A stretch of DNA of 64,000 bases from Ganoderma boninense (lineage: Eukaryota > Basidiomycota > Agaricomycetes > Polyporales > Polyporaceae): assembly GCA_002900995.3 (NCBI GenBank), contig CM035311.1, positions 1,674,001 to 1,738,000 of the forward strand. The letters run 5' to 3'. Numbering within the stretch: the first letter of the stretch is position 1; every line of letters starts with the position of its first letter. Positions 45,054-58,324 of this stretch are shown piece after piece. The notes under the pieces were generated by a model. It did not search any database. It was not told the DNA's origin and saw nothing but the letters and a program-made list of their open reading frames with translations. The translations under genes were made by a program, and so were the position numbers.

Positions 45054-48000
45054 ATGGCACGACGCGAAGGACTCTTCCCCTCTGGATCCATCGGACGGTC
45101 TGGCATTCCGCTGCCCCGAACAGCCTCGCATGAGAGCCTCACCGCACACCCACTTCTCTCTCCTCCCCCGACTGGGCCTACCACGTTCGCCTCGTCGAAT
45201 ACCCCGGGCACTGGAGCCGCCACTGCTTCCAGCAGCAATGACTCATCCACAACTGCACCTGCACCTCGCTATGTGCCGTACACTCCGAGACAACGCGGCG
45301 CACCCTCGCCGGCCATGACTACGGCGACGAGTACGACGACACACCCGACACCTTCCGATCGAGATGCGGCTAACAGACTGCAGCTGATGAACTTGAAGGC
45401 TGCCGCGCAGAAAGCCGGATTGGACACATCAAGTACGGGATGGATGATTTTGGAGAGGTTCGCTCTGGAGGCGAGTCGGGGGCCAGAGTGGAACGAGCTG
45501 TGGCAGGCAGTTTCGGAGGGCAAGGTGAGCCTGATCTGCGCTTTAGGCTATGTCTCACTCGGTTGATCCTCGCGACCAGGCGACGTTCCTGTTGCCTCTA
45601 GAGCCTCATCAGTCGAGTATTCCTATCACTGCTGAATTCATCAAGGACCATATCGCAATATGTGATGCTGCCGCTGGGTACCCGACCACTAGCGTGACCA
45701 CACTATCTGGACTGCGAGGATACATAATCGAGTACGCCGTCGAGAGTTATCTTGTACCGAGCAATACGCTAATGGATATGACGCATCGTCCGCTGCTCTG
45801 ATGTGTGTGATGTCACAAAGTAATTTGTTGACTTTCCGCTCTACACTGTCGCCTTCTTCAAAGCCGTTCCAAGCCCTCCTGACGCCGGCTACCAGAGGTT
45901 CTGCGTTTGCATCGCTATCACCACTTCCCAGGCCTCTGTCCGCCACACAGAGGACACCTACAGAGTCGCGTCGCCAAAACTCGCGCGATAGTCCATCATA
46001 TCCAACCTTCCCCGTTCACGGGCACACGAGTAGCCTAACTTTACCTCCACGACCCAGCACAAAGGGCCCGCCCTTGCCTCCTCGTCCTAGTGCCAGGCAG
46101 ACGCACCCCGCACCATCCGGTGGCGCCGGCCCTCGACTGTCCAATCCGTTCGCGTCGCTCTTTGGGCGCGCGACGCCCTCCGAGCCCACGCCTCCCGCGA
46201 GCCCGACTCCGACTTCCCTCGCCCTACCTGGAGAGCCGGCTGTGGCAGCACCAGCATCATCCCCCGATCCCTCTGGCGGCGCTCCGGAGCATGCGGTCCC
46301 TCTCAATGTTCCCGCGTACGTCATCGGAGGGCGCATACAGCGTGGACAGGTGCTCGGGGGGATCTCGGCTGCGCTCCGCGCGGAGCTTGACGAGGTGATG
46401 GCTGGCGACGGCGTCCCTGCCTGGGTGCGCGAACGCGTTGCGGAGCGCACGCAGTGGCTGGGGCCGGTCGAGTACGGCAAGCCTGCTGCGGGGGTGGAGG
46501 GCCGGAGACGTGTGAGCGGACCTGGGGGCCGTACGCGTGATGTCGGGGGATCGGACGGGTCGACGTGGGAGGTTGCGGGCGAGCTGGTTGAGACGGTCGA
46601 TGGTGGAGGGATCGACGAGGTCGCTAGGCGGATACAGGAGTTCTGGTACGACCTTGAAGAGGAGGTCGCGAAGCGATGGGAGGAGGACACTGCGAAGGAG
46701 AGCCAGAGAGGTGGCCGATGGCGGAGGCAAGGAAAGAATGGGAGCGGGAGTGAGGGTGAGGCCGAGAAGGGTCAGGAGTACGAGGCTTCTGAGAAGGTGA
46801 ACGGGTCGGCCGAGAAGGACGACAATGAAGGCGACGAACGGAATAGCCCAAGGGCAATCCATACGAGTGCCATTATGGACGCCATTGAGAAGGCGGTCTG
46901 CTCACTCTATTACGATAGGTCTGTCACCTCTATTCGGCCGATTTTCTTGTGGTATATTGACAGTGGGTTCCAGATTGTTCCTCCCACCAGGTACAGATGA
47001 CGCATCTCACGACGAGGCGCTTTCCAGTCGAATCGCTGCAGTGAACCTGCTTGACCTTGGGTTACAACACCTTGGCGTCGAAGTAGGTACAACAGGACGA
47101 CAAGTTGAGGCCCTCGTCAAGGCTTGCGGGCAGAGTGCGTATCCCAACAACGGTTTACAATTTTCATGTGCTGATACGTTTCCCTGTCCCTTAGCCCTCA
47201 CACACTTGGATTCCGTCTGTCGTTCACCTGGAGACAAGGCAGCCACATTAGTTTCTGTGCACAAGATACTAGTTGGTAAGCATCCCTCATGAACCATGGC
47301 TTGCTATGATTCTGATCTTGCGCAGACGGTTTGTCGAGACTCCCACCACTAAGGCTGAAGGCGGAAGACGAGATTTTGGACGACAAGACACCTCTTGCCT
47401 CTTCCTTCAACAAGTCTGTACACCCAGTCGACGAGGAACTGGACAGATCCGTTTCTCCCCCACCTTCCGTCATAGTTTCCCCTATCATCAACTCTCCCGA
47501 GGCGGAGCTGCAGCCCATTCTCCCTCCCAAGAACTCTGTCATTGACCTCGACGACACTTCCACCCTATCGCAATCTCCCAACCCACCGTCTCCTCTCTTG
47601 ACGGTTTCGCCACCACCGCCTGAGCCTTCCTCCGAGGAGTCATCTACGGCAGCAGGGCCGACGCCAGTCTCCGGCGACATCATCCTGCCATTGATGATCT
47701 TCGCGGTCGTGAAGACGAATCCTCCACATCTCGTGTCTCATCTCCTCTTCACACAGCGCTTCAGGCGAGAGCGCGCTGCTGGTGGGGAGGAGGGGTACTG
47801 CCTTATTAATCTGATGGCAGTTGCGGAGTTCCTTGAGAACGTCGACCTTGCTGCACTGGGGCTCGGGGAAAGCGAAAAGATGGTCATAAGGTAAGCCCGG
47901 AACAAACCATGTCGGCCGAAGTTCGGGCAGCCCAGTCGTCCACTTTCGCTCTGCACCGCAGTAAGGCTGCTGATGTTGTTGCTTACGATGGTCATCTCAT

Positions 48001-49082
48001 ACATCTCGCGTCCATTTGAGCATGCCTTCGCCGTCGGGGATTGCTCTTATTCACCCTACCTATCCTCTCTGTAACGTTGACAAATGCTGACATCTCCTCC
48101 TTCCTCTAGCACTGCCGAGCTAACGCCCATCCCCATCTCCCGATCCGGTTCTGATGCGGGGTCTCCTCGTATAGCACAGTCAAGTCTACGCGGCCGGGTC
48201 GAACAGCAAGTCGATGCGCTCGCCGGGTCGGCGAACAAGGTGCTCACGGGCGTCGTGGACACCTCTTTCGGCGTGCTGCGGGCGCTCCTCCCCGGCCAGA
48301 CCCCAGAGTCTCACGTTGCCCTATCCACACCGCCCGCGGATGCCGACCAGAGCGCTGCACCATGGAACATCACGCAGTCGCGGTTTGGGCTCCTTCGCCG
48401 GGACACAGGCTTCTCCATCGCGAGCATCGCCGCGTCGCTCCCAGGCCGCTCGAAGGCGGCGCTAAACGAGGAGTCTGGGCAGCAGATGGTCGACGTGCCG
48501 TCGCGCCCTGGGTCGAGCCGGTCTGTAAGGCCGGACGAGCAGTCTGCGTCGGAGGGGGACGATGAGGAGGACGAGGAAGACGAGGAAGACGATGAGGAGG
48601 AGGAAGAGGAGCATGACGCGCGGAGCATACGCAGCTTCGAGAGCATGATGAGCCAGCGCAGTCGACAGGCGCGGAGACGGAAGACCACGGCGGGCGGACG
48701 GAAGAGCCTCGCAGATCGGCTGGCGAGCGTCCCTGGTTTGTCTAGGTTGTCGCACGGCCAAGGCGGAGCTGGCGATGGCTTTGTCAAGGTATGAGGATTT
48801 TGTTGTCTCGATTTCTGCGATTGCTGACTGGCGGTGATGTAGACGTCGCCCCCGAGCTCTCGTCGATCCTCCCTGTTGCCACCCGGCCCAAGCAGACACC
48901 TTGAATCCCCTACCTCGTCTAGGGCTCAGTCACCGGTCGCCATCCGCATTCCGCCTCCTAACAGCCGTTTCCTGACATGCACAGAAGATGACATCAAAGT
49001 CTCTGAAGTCGGAGAGCTGTTACGGGAATATAAGCGCCTCGTGGAGGCAGTACGGGCAGTGGGTGGTTTCTATGAAGAGTGA
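45054..49082 (+). CDS. Vps9-domain protein (Rab5-type GEF)
   Basis: Eight exons (45054-45524, 45580-45753, 45864-46918, 46974-47134, 47195-47275, 47326-47890, 48110-48788, 48843-49082) total 1141 residues in phase; the exon 2/3 junction is the least certain. The Vps9 module runs from about residue 549 (IMDAIEKAVCSLYYDRLFLP) to about 822 (DIILPLMIFAVVKTNPPHLV, GEEGYCLINLMAVAEFLENV), with the conserved Asp/Pro and Tyr positions of the catalytic core. A Pro/Ser-rich insert of about 100 residues splits it. Flanks are disordered: Ser/Thr/Pro-rich N terminus, acidic Asp/Glu run (about 48560-48612), basic C-terminal part. Vps9 proteins activate Rab5/Vps21 in endosomal transport. The overall plan suggests a Muk1/Vps9-like GEF rather than classical Vps9 with a CUE domain, which I do not see. 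Confidence 0.85.
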
Positions 49083-49469
49083 TTGCTAGCTGGTTTGGTC
49101 CCCTTCTTGGCGTATCCGCGCTATCGTAGGTCGACGTATGACATATCTTTAGTAGCGATAGGTGTTCATAGGATATTGTGTGGACTCAGGGAAGTTGTAT
49201 TGTTGGACGAACATTGTATTAGCTCATATGCAGTCTAGGCGGGCGGAGAATCCTCAGCTAGAAACAGTGGTTTAAGATGAAATGCGGTTCCGATAGACTA
49301 AGATTGTGGGAGGGAGACCTGGTTAAAGTTTCCAATCATCAAACTCGAAAGCGAGACGCCGAATGGTGTTTGGGCGTCTGTTCGGGTTGGTTTTGTACCG
49401 TCAACTTTCGGCATCCTGTTGGGTTAGTGGTATTCCGTGGAACGGAGCCCACCACCCCGCGAGAAGGAT
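49083..49469. other. short intergenic region
   Basis: Between the stop of the Vps9-domain gene and the start of the EngB gene, same strand. No feature recognised. Confidence 0.4.
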
Positions 49470-50445
49470 ATGACTGGCAGGTTTTGGACAGAGTGTTTGG
49501 TAGCACACCGCGTTTTTGCTAGCTCCAGACGATACGCATCATCGAGCGCGCCAAGCAAGGTCTTTGCAGACGCGAAGTCCGCAGAGTTTCTGGCTGCGGC
49601 AGCCACAGATGAGTCTATACCCAACTTGCATGGTCTGCCAGAGGTGAGTGTCCACGTCTAACCGTAGGTTTTGATGCTTATATCCGGTTTCAGGTTATCG
49701 TTACGGGTAAGCACCAATGCCCTCCGCCCGTGTTGTTAGTGGACATGGGTGTCTCATGCGGTAGGGTAGGACGTGCCAATGTTGGGAAATCAACGCTTTT
49801 GAATGCAGTGCTAGGACGACGCAATCTCCTACATACTAGCAAGACCGCCGTCAGTATCATGGTCGGGCTGATGCACGGGAAATTTACCATTGGCTAACTC
49901 TTTTCGTAGGGTCGAACCCAAACATTGAACTTCTATCGAGTGGGTCCGCCGCCTGGCCATCTCGTGCTTGTCGATGCGCCAGGCTACGGTTCGCGGGGTC
50001 GTCGCGAATGGGGCGAACTCTTCGATCACTACGTCAAAAATCGTAAAGAGTGAGTGAGGAATGCTTCCGTCACTCGTGTCGTATGACGACTCACTCTTTT
50101 CGAAGGCTTCGTCGAGTATACATATTGTTCAACGCCAAACATGGGCTGAATGAGGTGGACCGGATGATGCTTCGCTCCCTCGACGAGCAGTGCCAGGCGT
50201 CTGGTGGAGTCAACTGGACCTTGCAAGCCATCGTCACCAAAATGGACGCGCTGCATACGGGAGAGCTGCTCAAGGCCGTGAAGAACATCCAGAGGGATAT
50301 TTTCGAGTCTGCACCAACATGCCTGCCCCCCATCCTGACCTCGGCACACAACCATCCCCACATGGGAGTCGACGATGTTAGGCAGAGCATTCAGGAAGCA
50401 TGCGGTCTCGACCGTATGAAAACCAAACTGTATCGTTCGCCTTGA
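49470..50445 (+). CDS. EngB/YihA-family GTPase, probably mitochondrial
   Basis: Five exons (49470-49643, 49694-49706, 49770-49849, 49910-50049, 50106-50445) give 248 residues with exact phase. G motifs: G1 GRANVGKST, G2 Thr in SKTAGRTQTLNFY, G3 DAPGYGSRGRREWG, G4 TKMD, G5 near LTSAH. The N terminus (FWTECLVAHRVFASSRRYAS) is basic, Ser/Arg-rich and lacks acids early on, as in mitochondrial presequences. Bacterial EngB acts in large ribosomal subunit assembly; the human relative is GTPBP8. Exon 2 is only 13 bases and encodes the strand VIVT just before the P-loop. The start is the first ATG of the frame. Confidence 0.9.
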
Positions 50446-51218
50446 TGAGCCAACTACGAGCTCATCCTGAGTCCCCGGTTCCTCACAGTCTGGGTATGTG
50501 GGTGGATAGCTGTCCCCAATATATTTTTATTTTGCCCATAGCTAACGAGCATCCCGATTCAGGCCACGTAGCTGGATACTGCGACTACAGTAATACCCGA
50601 AACAGTTCATTCTATGTCATGTTCTTGCACGGTCTTCGATCGAGGATCTCCGACGGCATTCATACGCTGCTTATCACTGGCAACCGGTGTCCAGAGCGGA
50701 CCGGGGTCCCAAGCACACTAATGCCCCGCCGGCGCTGCCAATGCCGTTGCGCATAGAATGACGACCATCATTCTTGACTGTGAACGCCGAAAGGACGTCT
50801 CTCATGACCACGAAACGTGTTCAGAGATGCTGGATGGGGGAGACTGTAAAGAAACGTTCGTATCGCGGAAGGCGTCCCCGACAGGCGCTTATTCTGCAGG
50901 GCGCACGTGTCCGACCCCGGATTTCAGAAGACGGGTCCGACGGCGGGAAGCAGCTTGACTTGGTCCTCGACGCCGCCCTACTCCCAGCGCACAACGCCTT
51001 CGCACTTAACTTATTCCTCTTCGCTTCTTCACCCCCACCTCCTCGCGAGCCCCTCATCAACCCTCTCTGCTCTACGACCGCCACCTGCAAGCTTCTGCTC
51101 GCTGTAACTTTAGGCTTATCGTTGCGCACCTCGCTCGCGCGCAACGCCCGACGAACAGCCCGGCCGGTAAGGGAGTCACCAGGACTCCCGGTCGCTGTTC
51201 GCCACATTCCCCCACTGC
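50446..51218. other. intergenic, 0.8 kb
   Basis: Open frames exist up to the next gene (for example 50774-51379) but overlap its start in another phase and carry no motif. Probably 3' and 5' untranslated sequence plus promoter. Confidence 0.4.
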
Positions 51219-54200
51219 ATGACCGCTCTCCATGCCTACTTCACCCTACGCAACCAGCAGGCCTTCCAACGCCTGCTGGATCCCAGCCGGGGTCAGCATC
51301 GCGACTCTGGCGGCCTCTCCACCAGCGGAGGCAAGTCCTGGTCGCGCCCCAGCCCGCTAAGCTCCGCGCAATCCGTTGACGTCAACTCCCGAGACCACCT
51401 TGGCAGGACCGTCCTCCACCTCGCCGCCACGTCCCAGGATGCGTCCGCCCCGGAGTTTGTTCGCCTCCTACTCGCGCATCCCACGATAAACGTCAATGTC
51501 ATCGACGCGGAGAGTCACTGGACTCCGTTGCACCGTGCGCTGTACCATGGCAACATCGCCACAGCTCAGCTTCTGCTTCAGCGGCCGGACATCGACACAA
51601 GTATCCGGGACATCGAGGGATACACACCGTTCGATCTGTACAACTCCACCGTCGAAGGTACGGTCCCGGACCATTTTACCACACGGGGGCAGGAGCTCTA
51701 CACATGGGGATCGAACAGGAATGCCGCGCTTGGAGTAGGAGATGGAGATGACAGAGCCATCCCTGAGTTGGTCTCTTTGCGTCTGTCGGCCATCCCGGAG
51801 ACAGAGAAACTCGACGCTCGCTTCACCCCTATCCGTGTTCGACAGATAGCCATGTCGCGATTGCATACAGTCATCGTAACGGACGAGCCTCGTGGAAACA
51901 TCCGCGTATGTGGCTTTGGTAGTGGTGGTCGGTGAGTGTGGCTGTATTCCCTTATGCCAGTGGAAGAGTGTCCCTCACCCGGGACCTCCAGTCTGGGGCC
52001 AGGGCAGCACACGCAATACACACCCATCCCCATCCCTGGCTTCAACCTGACAGTAGAATCTGTGGCAGTCGGCCAAGACCACACTCTCATCCTCACCAAG
52101 AACGGCGAGGTCCACAGTTGGGGCCTGAATCGCTTCGCTCAACTCGGTTATGTCGTGGAAACAGTCACGGGTGGTCGCGCGGAAGAACCTATCCAGTCGA
52201 CTCCAAGGAAAGTCGCAGGTGCGATTCGGAGTCAGACTGTTAAGGGTGTTGCTGCCTGCAAGACCGCCTCGGCTTGCTGGACGCATGACGAGGTTTTCAC
52301 TTGGGGTACTAACAATGGGCAGCTCGGTGGGTTCAAAATTCGTTCTTCTTGCAAATGCGCGTATATTCATTTCCAGCGTAAGGTTATGATAGAACGGCTC
52401 AGCCTGTACAAACTGCCCCTCGAGTGGTTACCAAAGTCAACAAGCCAGTGCTTTCAGTTTCTATTACGGTGAGTATACCGTTGTTCTGGGATTGCACCGA
52501 ACCAATGTCGTACAGGATTCTGCTTTGACATGCTTGTTGGAAACTCAAGAAGTCATCTGTCTTTGGAACGATGGTCACTTCAAAGTCAAGTAAGCACCCC
52601 TGATTCTTTCTGTACACTCCCGCCTGAGCTCCCTGAATAGCTTCCCAGCATATTCCTTTCCATCCGAGTTCGTAGCCTATCGCCCCCCGCAAGCAGCCAA
52701 TAGGAACAGTGCTAGCATCGACAAAATCACCAGCTGCGAGGATACCTTTGCTGCCCTCTCGTCAAGTGGGGAGCTGTTTACCTTCATTCTGCCTTCACCG
52801 CCAGATGGTGGCGCTAGCTCAAGCAAATCGCGGTTTAATGTCCAGCCGCAACGCGTTTGGGCATTACGGAAGCAATTCAGTGCTGTGCGGGTGCGTATAC
52901 TTTAAACACCCCTCTGTTCCTCCAAGCCCTCATGGAACCCATTCAAAGGACGTTGCCCTCGGAGTCGATGGTTCTATTATCGTCTGCACGGAGTCGGGCC
53001 ACGTCTTCGTGCGCTCACGAAACCTCAAAGCTGGTCAGGGATCGTCCGGGAAAGCATTCAAGTTCCAGCGCGTCCCATACATTCAACGCATCACACAGGT
53101 CTGCGCTAATGCCACCGGCGCTTTCGCTGCTCTGCGCTCAGACTGGAACTCTGAAGAAGTTCAAGTGGTCGGAAATCAGCTGTCGCAGGATCTTGCAGCT
53201 GTCCAACCGGTTTCAAAACTTATCGAGCCTGACCAGCACCCGATGGGGACTTCGCTCGGAGCATCTTCTAGCGCCTCTCTTGACCTGCTCATGGACCTCG
53301 AACAGGGATCGGACGAAGAAGAAGAGGATGCTGGCGTGCACAGCGACATAAGGCAACTGAAGATCATGGCTTCGATCATCTTGCGGTTTAAAGAGGCTCG
53401 CAAGGGCACAGACGGTGCCAGTGTCCTCGATCTGAACAACATGCCTTACAGCGCGGACTTGGTCGTTCACGTACAGTCTAACGGCATCAACGTCCCTGCC
53501 CATCGGGCCGTTTTCGCTGCGCGGTCTGCTGTTTTGAACAAAGTCCTCTCGGAGGCGGTGACTATCCGCAATACCAAGTCCAGCGTCGCCGTTCAAGGTC
53601 ACGTCACGAAGGGTGCTGGCCAGAAGCTCGCGAGGGTCACTTTTGTGGGCTGTAACCCGCTCACAGTCCTTATCCTTATGGCTTACTTGTATTCGGATGA
53701 ACCACTTGCTGTCTGGGATCACCGTGTTTCGCATGCGATCCACCGGCAGCTGGAGCAGCTGAAGGCCAAGCCTGTCCAGCTTAAAGCAGAGCTGCAGGCG
53801 CTAGCATCTCTCCTTGGACTGAAGGCTCTCTCCGACGTCCTTGATGCACCTGTCAAGAGGATCCCGAAGCCTGTCCTGGCCGGAGACTTGCAGAGGCTCT
53901 TCTCGGGGAACCAGTCGCAGGGTGTCGGGGATCGCACACGAATCCCCCTTGCGCCCGACGTTGTTCTGCAGCTCGCTGAACGGGAGGTGTACTGCCATTC
54001 GGTCGTCTTACGCGCGCGCTCGCCGTTCTTTGCGGCATTCTTCGACGACAAGGATTGGACTACAAAACGCTGGACGCCCGAAGGCACCGTCGTCATGAAC
54101 CTCAAGCACATGAAGTGGCGCGCCGTGGAGCCAGTGCTCAAGTTCATCTGTACCGGCGGGGACAAAGAGATCTTCGACGTTATTGAGGACGTCCGTTCGG

Positions 54201-56040
54201 TCGACGAGCTGATCGACTACATGTTCGACGTCATGGCTGTAGCGGTGAGCGGAGCAGCTGCGTTTCCCGTTTTGTGCGCTGTGTCTGACGGGTGGCCTAC
54301 AGAACGAGCTGCACGTCGACCGCCTGATGCTCATTTGCTCATGGGTGATTATGAAGCGCGTGTGGATCAACAACGTCTGCTCCGTCCTCTCGGACGCGAC
54401 GCACTACAATGCGACAGCACTCGTGCGCCTCGCTCAAGAATACATCGCGGTCAACATGGAGGTCTTCCTCGAGAGCCGCATGCTGGAGGACCTCGGGTCC
54501 GACCTCGTCAAACAGCTCTCCGCCTTCGTTCGCTCCGCCCAGGCTAGGAAATATCCCCTTTCGCGCTCGACCTGTATCGTCGACAAGGCGATGGAGGCTT
54601 GGGGCGATTGGCTGGCTCTTCAGGATATCCCGCAACCACTCGTACCCACATCTCGTACTGGGGCATTCAGGGACTCGCCGAAATTGTCTCCTCCGGGTCC
54701 TGGCAAGAGGACCACCAAGCGCTCAGACGCGTCCGTGCCTAACAGCCCGATGCTGCGTCCGACGTTCAGCAACAGGCCCGTTACGACCGGTATTCCGGAC
54801 GACGAAATGTTCATGATGGACGAAACGGAGACTGCGACGTCTGCGCAGGCCCCACCTGGCGTGTCTGCGCCAGGCCTACCTTCACGCGTGCCAAGCGGAA
54901 GCGACTCTCCTGGCCGTCCAGCTCCTGGTTGGAAGACGATCACGTCCGCGCCCAAGGCTGACATGAAGACGATCATGGCCGAGGCGACCAGTGCCAAGTC
55001 TACCGTTCCCCAGTCCCCGCGAATGGGGCCCGCTCGCCCGTCGGACGCACCACGTAGCCTTTCATCCCGCCCCTCGATGGAGCCGCTGGCCAAGAGCGGG
55101 AGTATCCAGGTCTCTCGCGTCCCCTCTGGTTCATCGTGGAGGGTTCCTCAGCCGGTTGCGAGCACTCCAATTAGCGGATCGCCAGGAGCGCCATCGCTGC
55201 CTAGTACGCCAAGCAAAGAGGCTCGAGTACAACCTTCAGTTCCGTCGCATGCTACCAGTTCGACGGCTGCAGCAGGGGCTCCTTCAACTACGCCTCGGTC
55301 ACAGCCCACCACACCTCGAAAGCCTGCAGCGTCCAGTTTGGGCCCTGTTTTCACGCCTACTAAGCAAGCCTCTCCAGCAAGCTCGTCCATTCGTCGCGTC
55401 GTCTCGTAAGTTGCTAGATCGGTTGGTACTGTCGACCCTCACTCACAATGACCCATGTAGTAGCGGTAACGTGTGGACTCCCCCACCCGTGCAGCCAGTC
55501 CAACCAGTTGTTCAGTCCTCGTCCTCGCGCCCTGCCGTATCTTTCGCAGCCATCCAGCTCTCGCAGGCACAGCAGGACGCGCCGCTGCCTAAGGACAAGC
55601 GCTCCCTGGTTGAGATTCAAGAAGAGGAACGCGCGCGCCAGGTCGAGGAGGACTTCCTTCGCTGGTGGGCCGAGGAGGAGGAGCGGCTGAGGCAGGAGGA
55701 GGTTGCTGCTGCAGCGATCCTCCCGACGGTGCCCCGGACCACAAAGAAGTCCAAGGGCGGCCAGAGGGGCAAGGGATCGGGAGCTGTGTCTGCCGGCGAT
55801 GGGCGGGCGCAGCAGCAGCAGCAGCAGCAGCAGACACAGAAAGGCGGGAAGGGCCCCGGGAGGCAACCTCGCGAGAAGCACGGTTCTACGAAGGAGCGCC
55901 AGGGAGAGCCAAAAGAGCAGGCTCAGCAGGGCCAGGGGGGCAAGCCGCACAGACGACGACCTGCGCAGACCTCGTCGGATGGCGCAATGGCCAAGGGTGA
56001 CGCGCCCGGCATGCCGCGCGTGCAACAACTGCCATCATGA
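51219..56040 (+). CDS. ankyrin-RCC1-BTB protein, IBTK-like
   Basis: Eight exons (51219-51931, 51992-52326, 52383-52468, 52515-52589, 52641-52890, 52949-54244, 54303-55405, 55461-56040) model a protein of about 1478 residues. Order: ankyrin repeats (DHLGRTVLHLAATS, WTPLHRALYHGNIATAQLLL), RCC1-type repeats (ELYTWGSNRNAALGVGD, CGFGSGGRLGPG, EVHSWGLNRFAQLG, VFTWGTNNGQLG), BTB domain 1 near residue 655 (SADLVVHVQSNGINVPAHRA), BTB domain 2 near 820 (REVYCHSVVLRARSPFFAAF), then a long Ser/Pro-rich tail with a Gln run and a basic end. This is the layout of the inhibitor of Bruton's kinase, a Cul3 ubiquitin-ligase adaptor in animals. A Cul3 role here is inference. Exons of 75 and 86 bases interrupt the RCC1 part. 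Confidence 0.9.
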
Positions 56041-58324
56041 GAACGTTATCACATCGTTGTCGAAGAGGCGGCCGATCGTTAGATGAGGTTTAGTAGGAAA
56101 GTCGGCGGCCAGGAGGTGACTCTTCATCATCGCTCTTGGGCTACCTGAAGAGGTGTGTCAGATCTGAACTCATGTCGGTACACTTACTCCGCTACATTCA
56201 CAATTTCTATGCCGAACGTTAAGTTTAGAACAAACAGTCGCGTATTTCAAAGGATACCCAGTATAGGCCCAAAGTATGACATGTTGGTAGTTGGTTATGC
56301 GACCTTTCTCCCACTAGATGCTCGCTTGACCATGCATTCCCTCGGATCTGCTTCTGGATTCTCTTGACCGTTTATCTGTTAGTTGGATCTCGAGGAATAA
56401 ATCCCAGGTGTTCGATGCACGAAGGAGGACATCTAAAAAAGGGGCATACCCACCATGCAGCTGCAGAGAGTCCTTCTGTTTTGACCTTTTTTCTTTCCAG
56501 TGCGAGGACGATTAGGGGGGCTAGATCTAGAGCAGAGATGACTGCACCAACCAACTCATTTGGGAATTTCTCGAGACCATCGGTTCAGCACCGGCGCCGC
56601 CAAGTAATATGCTTTTACCGGGATAGCTCGTACGTGGAAGGGCTGCTTACTACTTGCCGCGGCCGTCGTCTCGGTATGGCTCGTTATTCGTAGGCTATCG
56701 TTGTCGTTCAACACGGTCTGGTCGAGTGGCTGGTTGATCCACTGAGCGCGTACGGTGGAATGTACGACCAGTTGAATGCTTGCGCCTGTTCAAGCTTTCA
56801 AGACATGCTTCACCACAGCCCAAGGATGAACTTCGCTTACCAGAACACTTATCGTAAATCCGATGAAGGGAAGTCCTTAGAGAGGGGTGTAGGAAGGGGA
56901 AGGGGTCTGAGGAGAGTCAATGATCGTTGCGGACAGGCTCTGCTACTATATGACCGTCTTCGCAGAGCGTTACCGCGTAGTTGACAGCTCAGCCTTTCTC
57001 CCCCCTCAACGTGCCACCGCCGGCGATTGAATTGTGATTGCGGCGGGGACAGCCTGCGATGCCGCTGGCAGGAACTTCTCCACTAGACCCTGGTACCCGG
57101 TCGCAGTAAGTGCCGCAAAGGATTCGCAGGACTCACCGTAAGCCACATACTTACCTTCATCCTCTATGGCTCGAAACCGAAAGGGTCAGTGCACAGACAG
57201 GTGTACATCGTGCCCCACTGTCATATGCATAATGCATATAGTACTGTACTTGGCATGGTGGCGCCAGTGTCCGACCTTCAAACGGTCAATACCCCCGAGC
57301 TGTCTAGTATGCGCATGATGCAAGTCTCGGTCGCGGCACCTGGGGAGTCGACTGCACGGGTAGACATCTCCTAGCCACAAGTATTGTATTCAGGCTTACC
57401 CTATGATGGGGATCTGAGGTCGACCAGACTACTACTCTGTACACCGTAGGGCCATGCACATCCCGGATTGTCCGTAGGGTTGTATTCCGAGTACGAATAT
57501 TAGTGCTACTAGCCAGACAAGTGAGTACATGGGCGAAGAGTCAGAGTCAGTGGTTACCGACTCTCGTACAATATTACACAGGACAAACAGCCTTCGGAAG
57601 CCCCAGATAGTACGGTACTTGGTCGACGTCGTACGACTCGGCTGCGAGGAGGGGATATATGACGGGAGATGGGATATCGGTCGCAGGAGAGTAGAACCTT
57701 CTGCTCGGTAGGGGTGAGGAGAGTGGTAGTGAATGTGTGCGGCCGCTGTGGGGGTGTACGTGTGCACGAGTACGTACGTAAGTGGTACAAAGTGACCGTG
57801 TCGACGCAAACATGCCCAATGCCATGTTCGTAACAAAAATAAAGAAAAAAAAGAACGAGGGTCGGGGGAGAGTAATATTAAATACAGATACAGAAGAGAG
57901 ACCAAACGCCAAAGGAGCGAAAGCGAGGAGGACGTGCGAGCCATCCAGACTCCATACGATGTCACAACAAGCCGTCGCACGAATGGCACAGTACTACTTA
58001 ATCCTAGTACGCCCCTTCCTCGTCAGAGGCGGAGACCATCGTCGGCCGTGAACGTCAACGACGTATTAGATACCAAGTACGCGGAACAAGGAAAGCACAC
58101 CTGGGGGGATGCGGACGAGGACGGGGACCAAAAACCCGACATCGGAACCCTGCGGAATCCCGGCCTGACGTACCCAAGACGTACCCCGGGGTCGCCAGCT
58201 GGCCCCTCAAACTTCGGGTCCCAGGCCGCAATAATACTTATATATCCCCCGCATCCCCGGGAAACATATTCCGCCGCTTCCTCCCTCTCGCACACCGACC
58301 CTCCATCGGTTATTGCTGGTGATC
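56041..58324. other. 2.3 kb intergenic region
   Basis: Separates the convergent IBTK-like (+) and Opi1 (-) genes. No coding region supported; frames such as 57432-57989 (-) are rich in Ser/Leu/Tyr without motifs. No repeat or RNA recognised. Confidence 0.45.

Noticed and set aside
55810..55833. CAG run as a separate microsatellite feature
   Set aside because: It lies in frame within the IBTK-like tail and encodes a short Gln run, so it is described with that gene.
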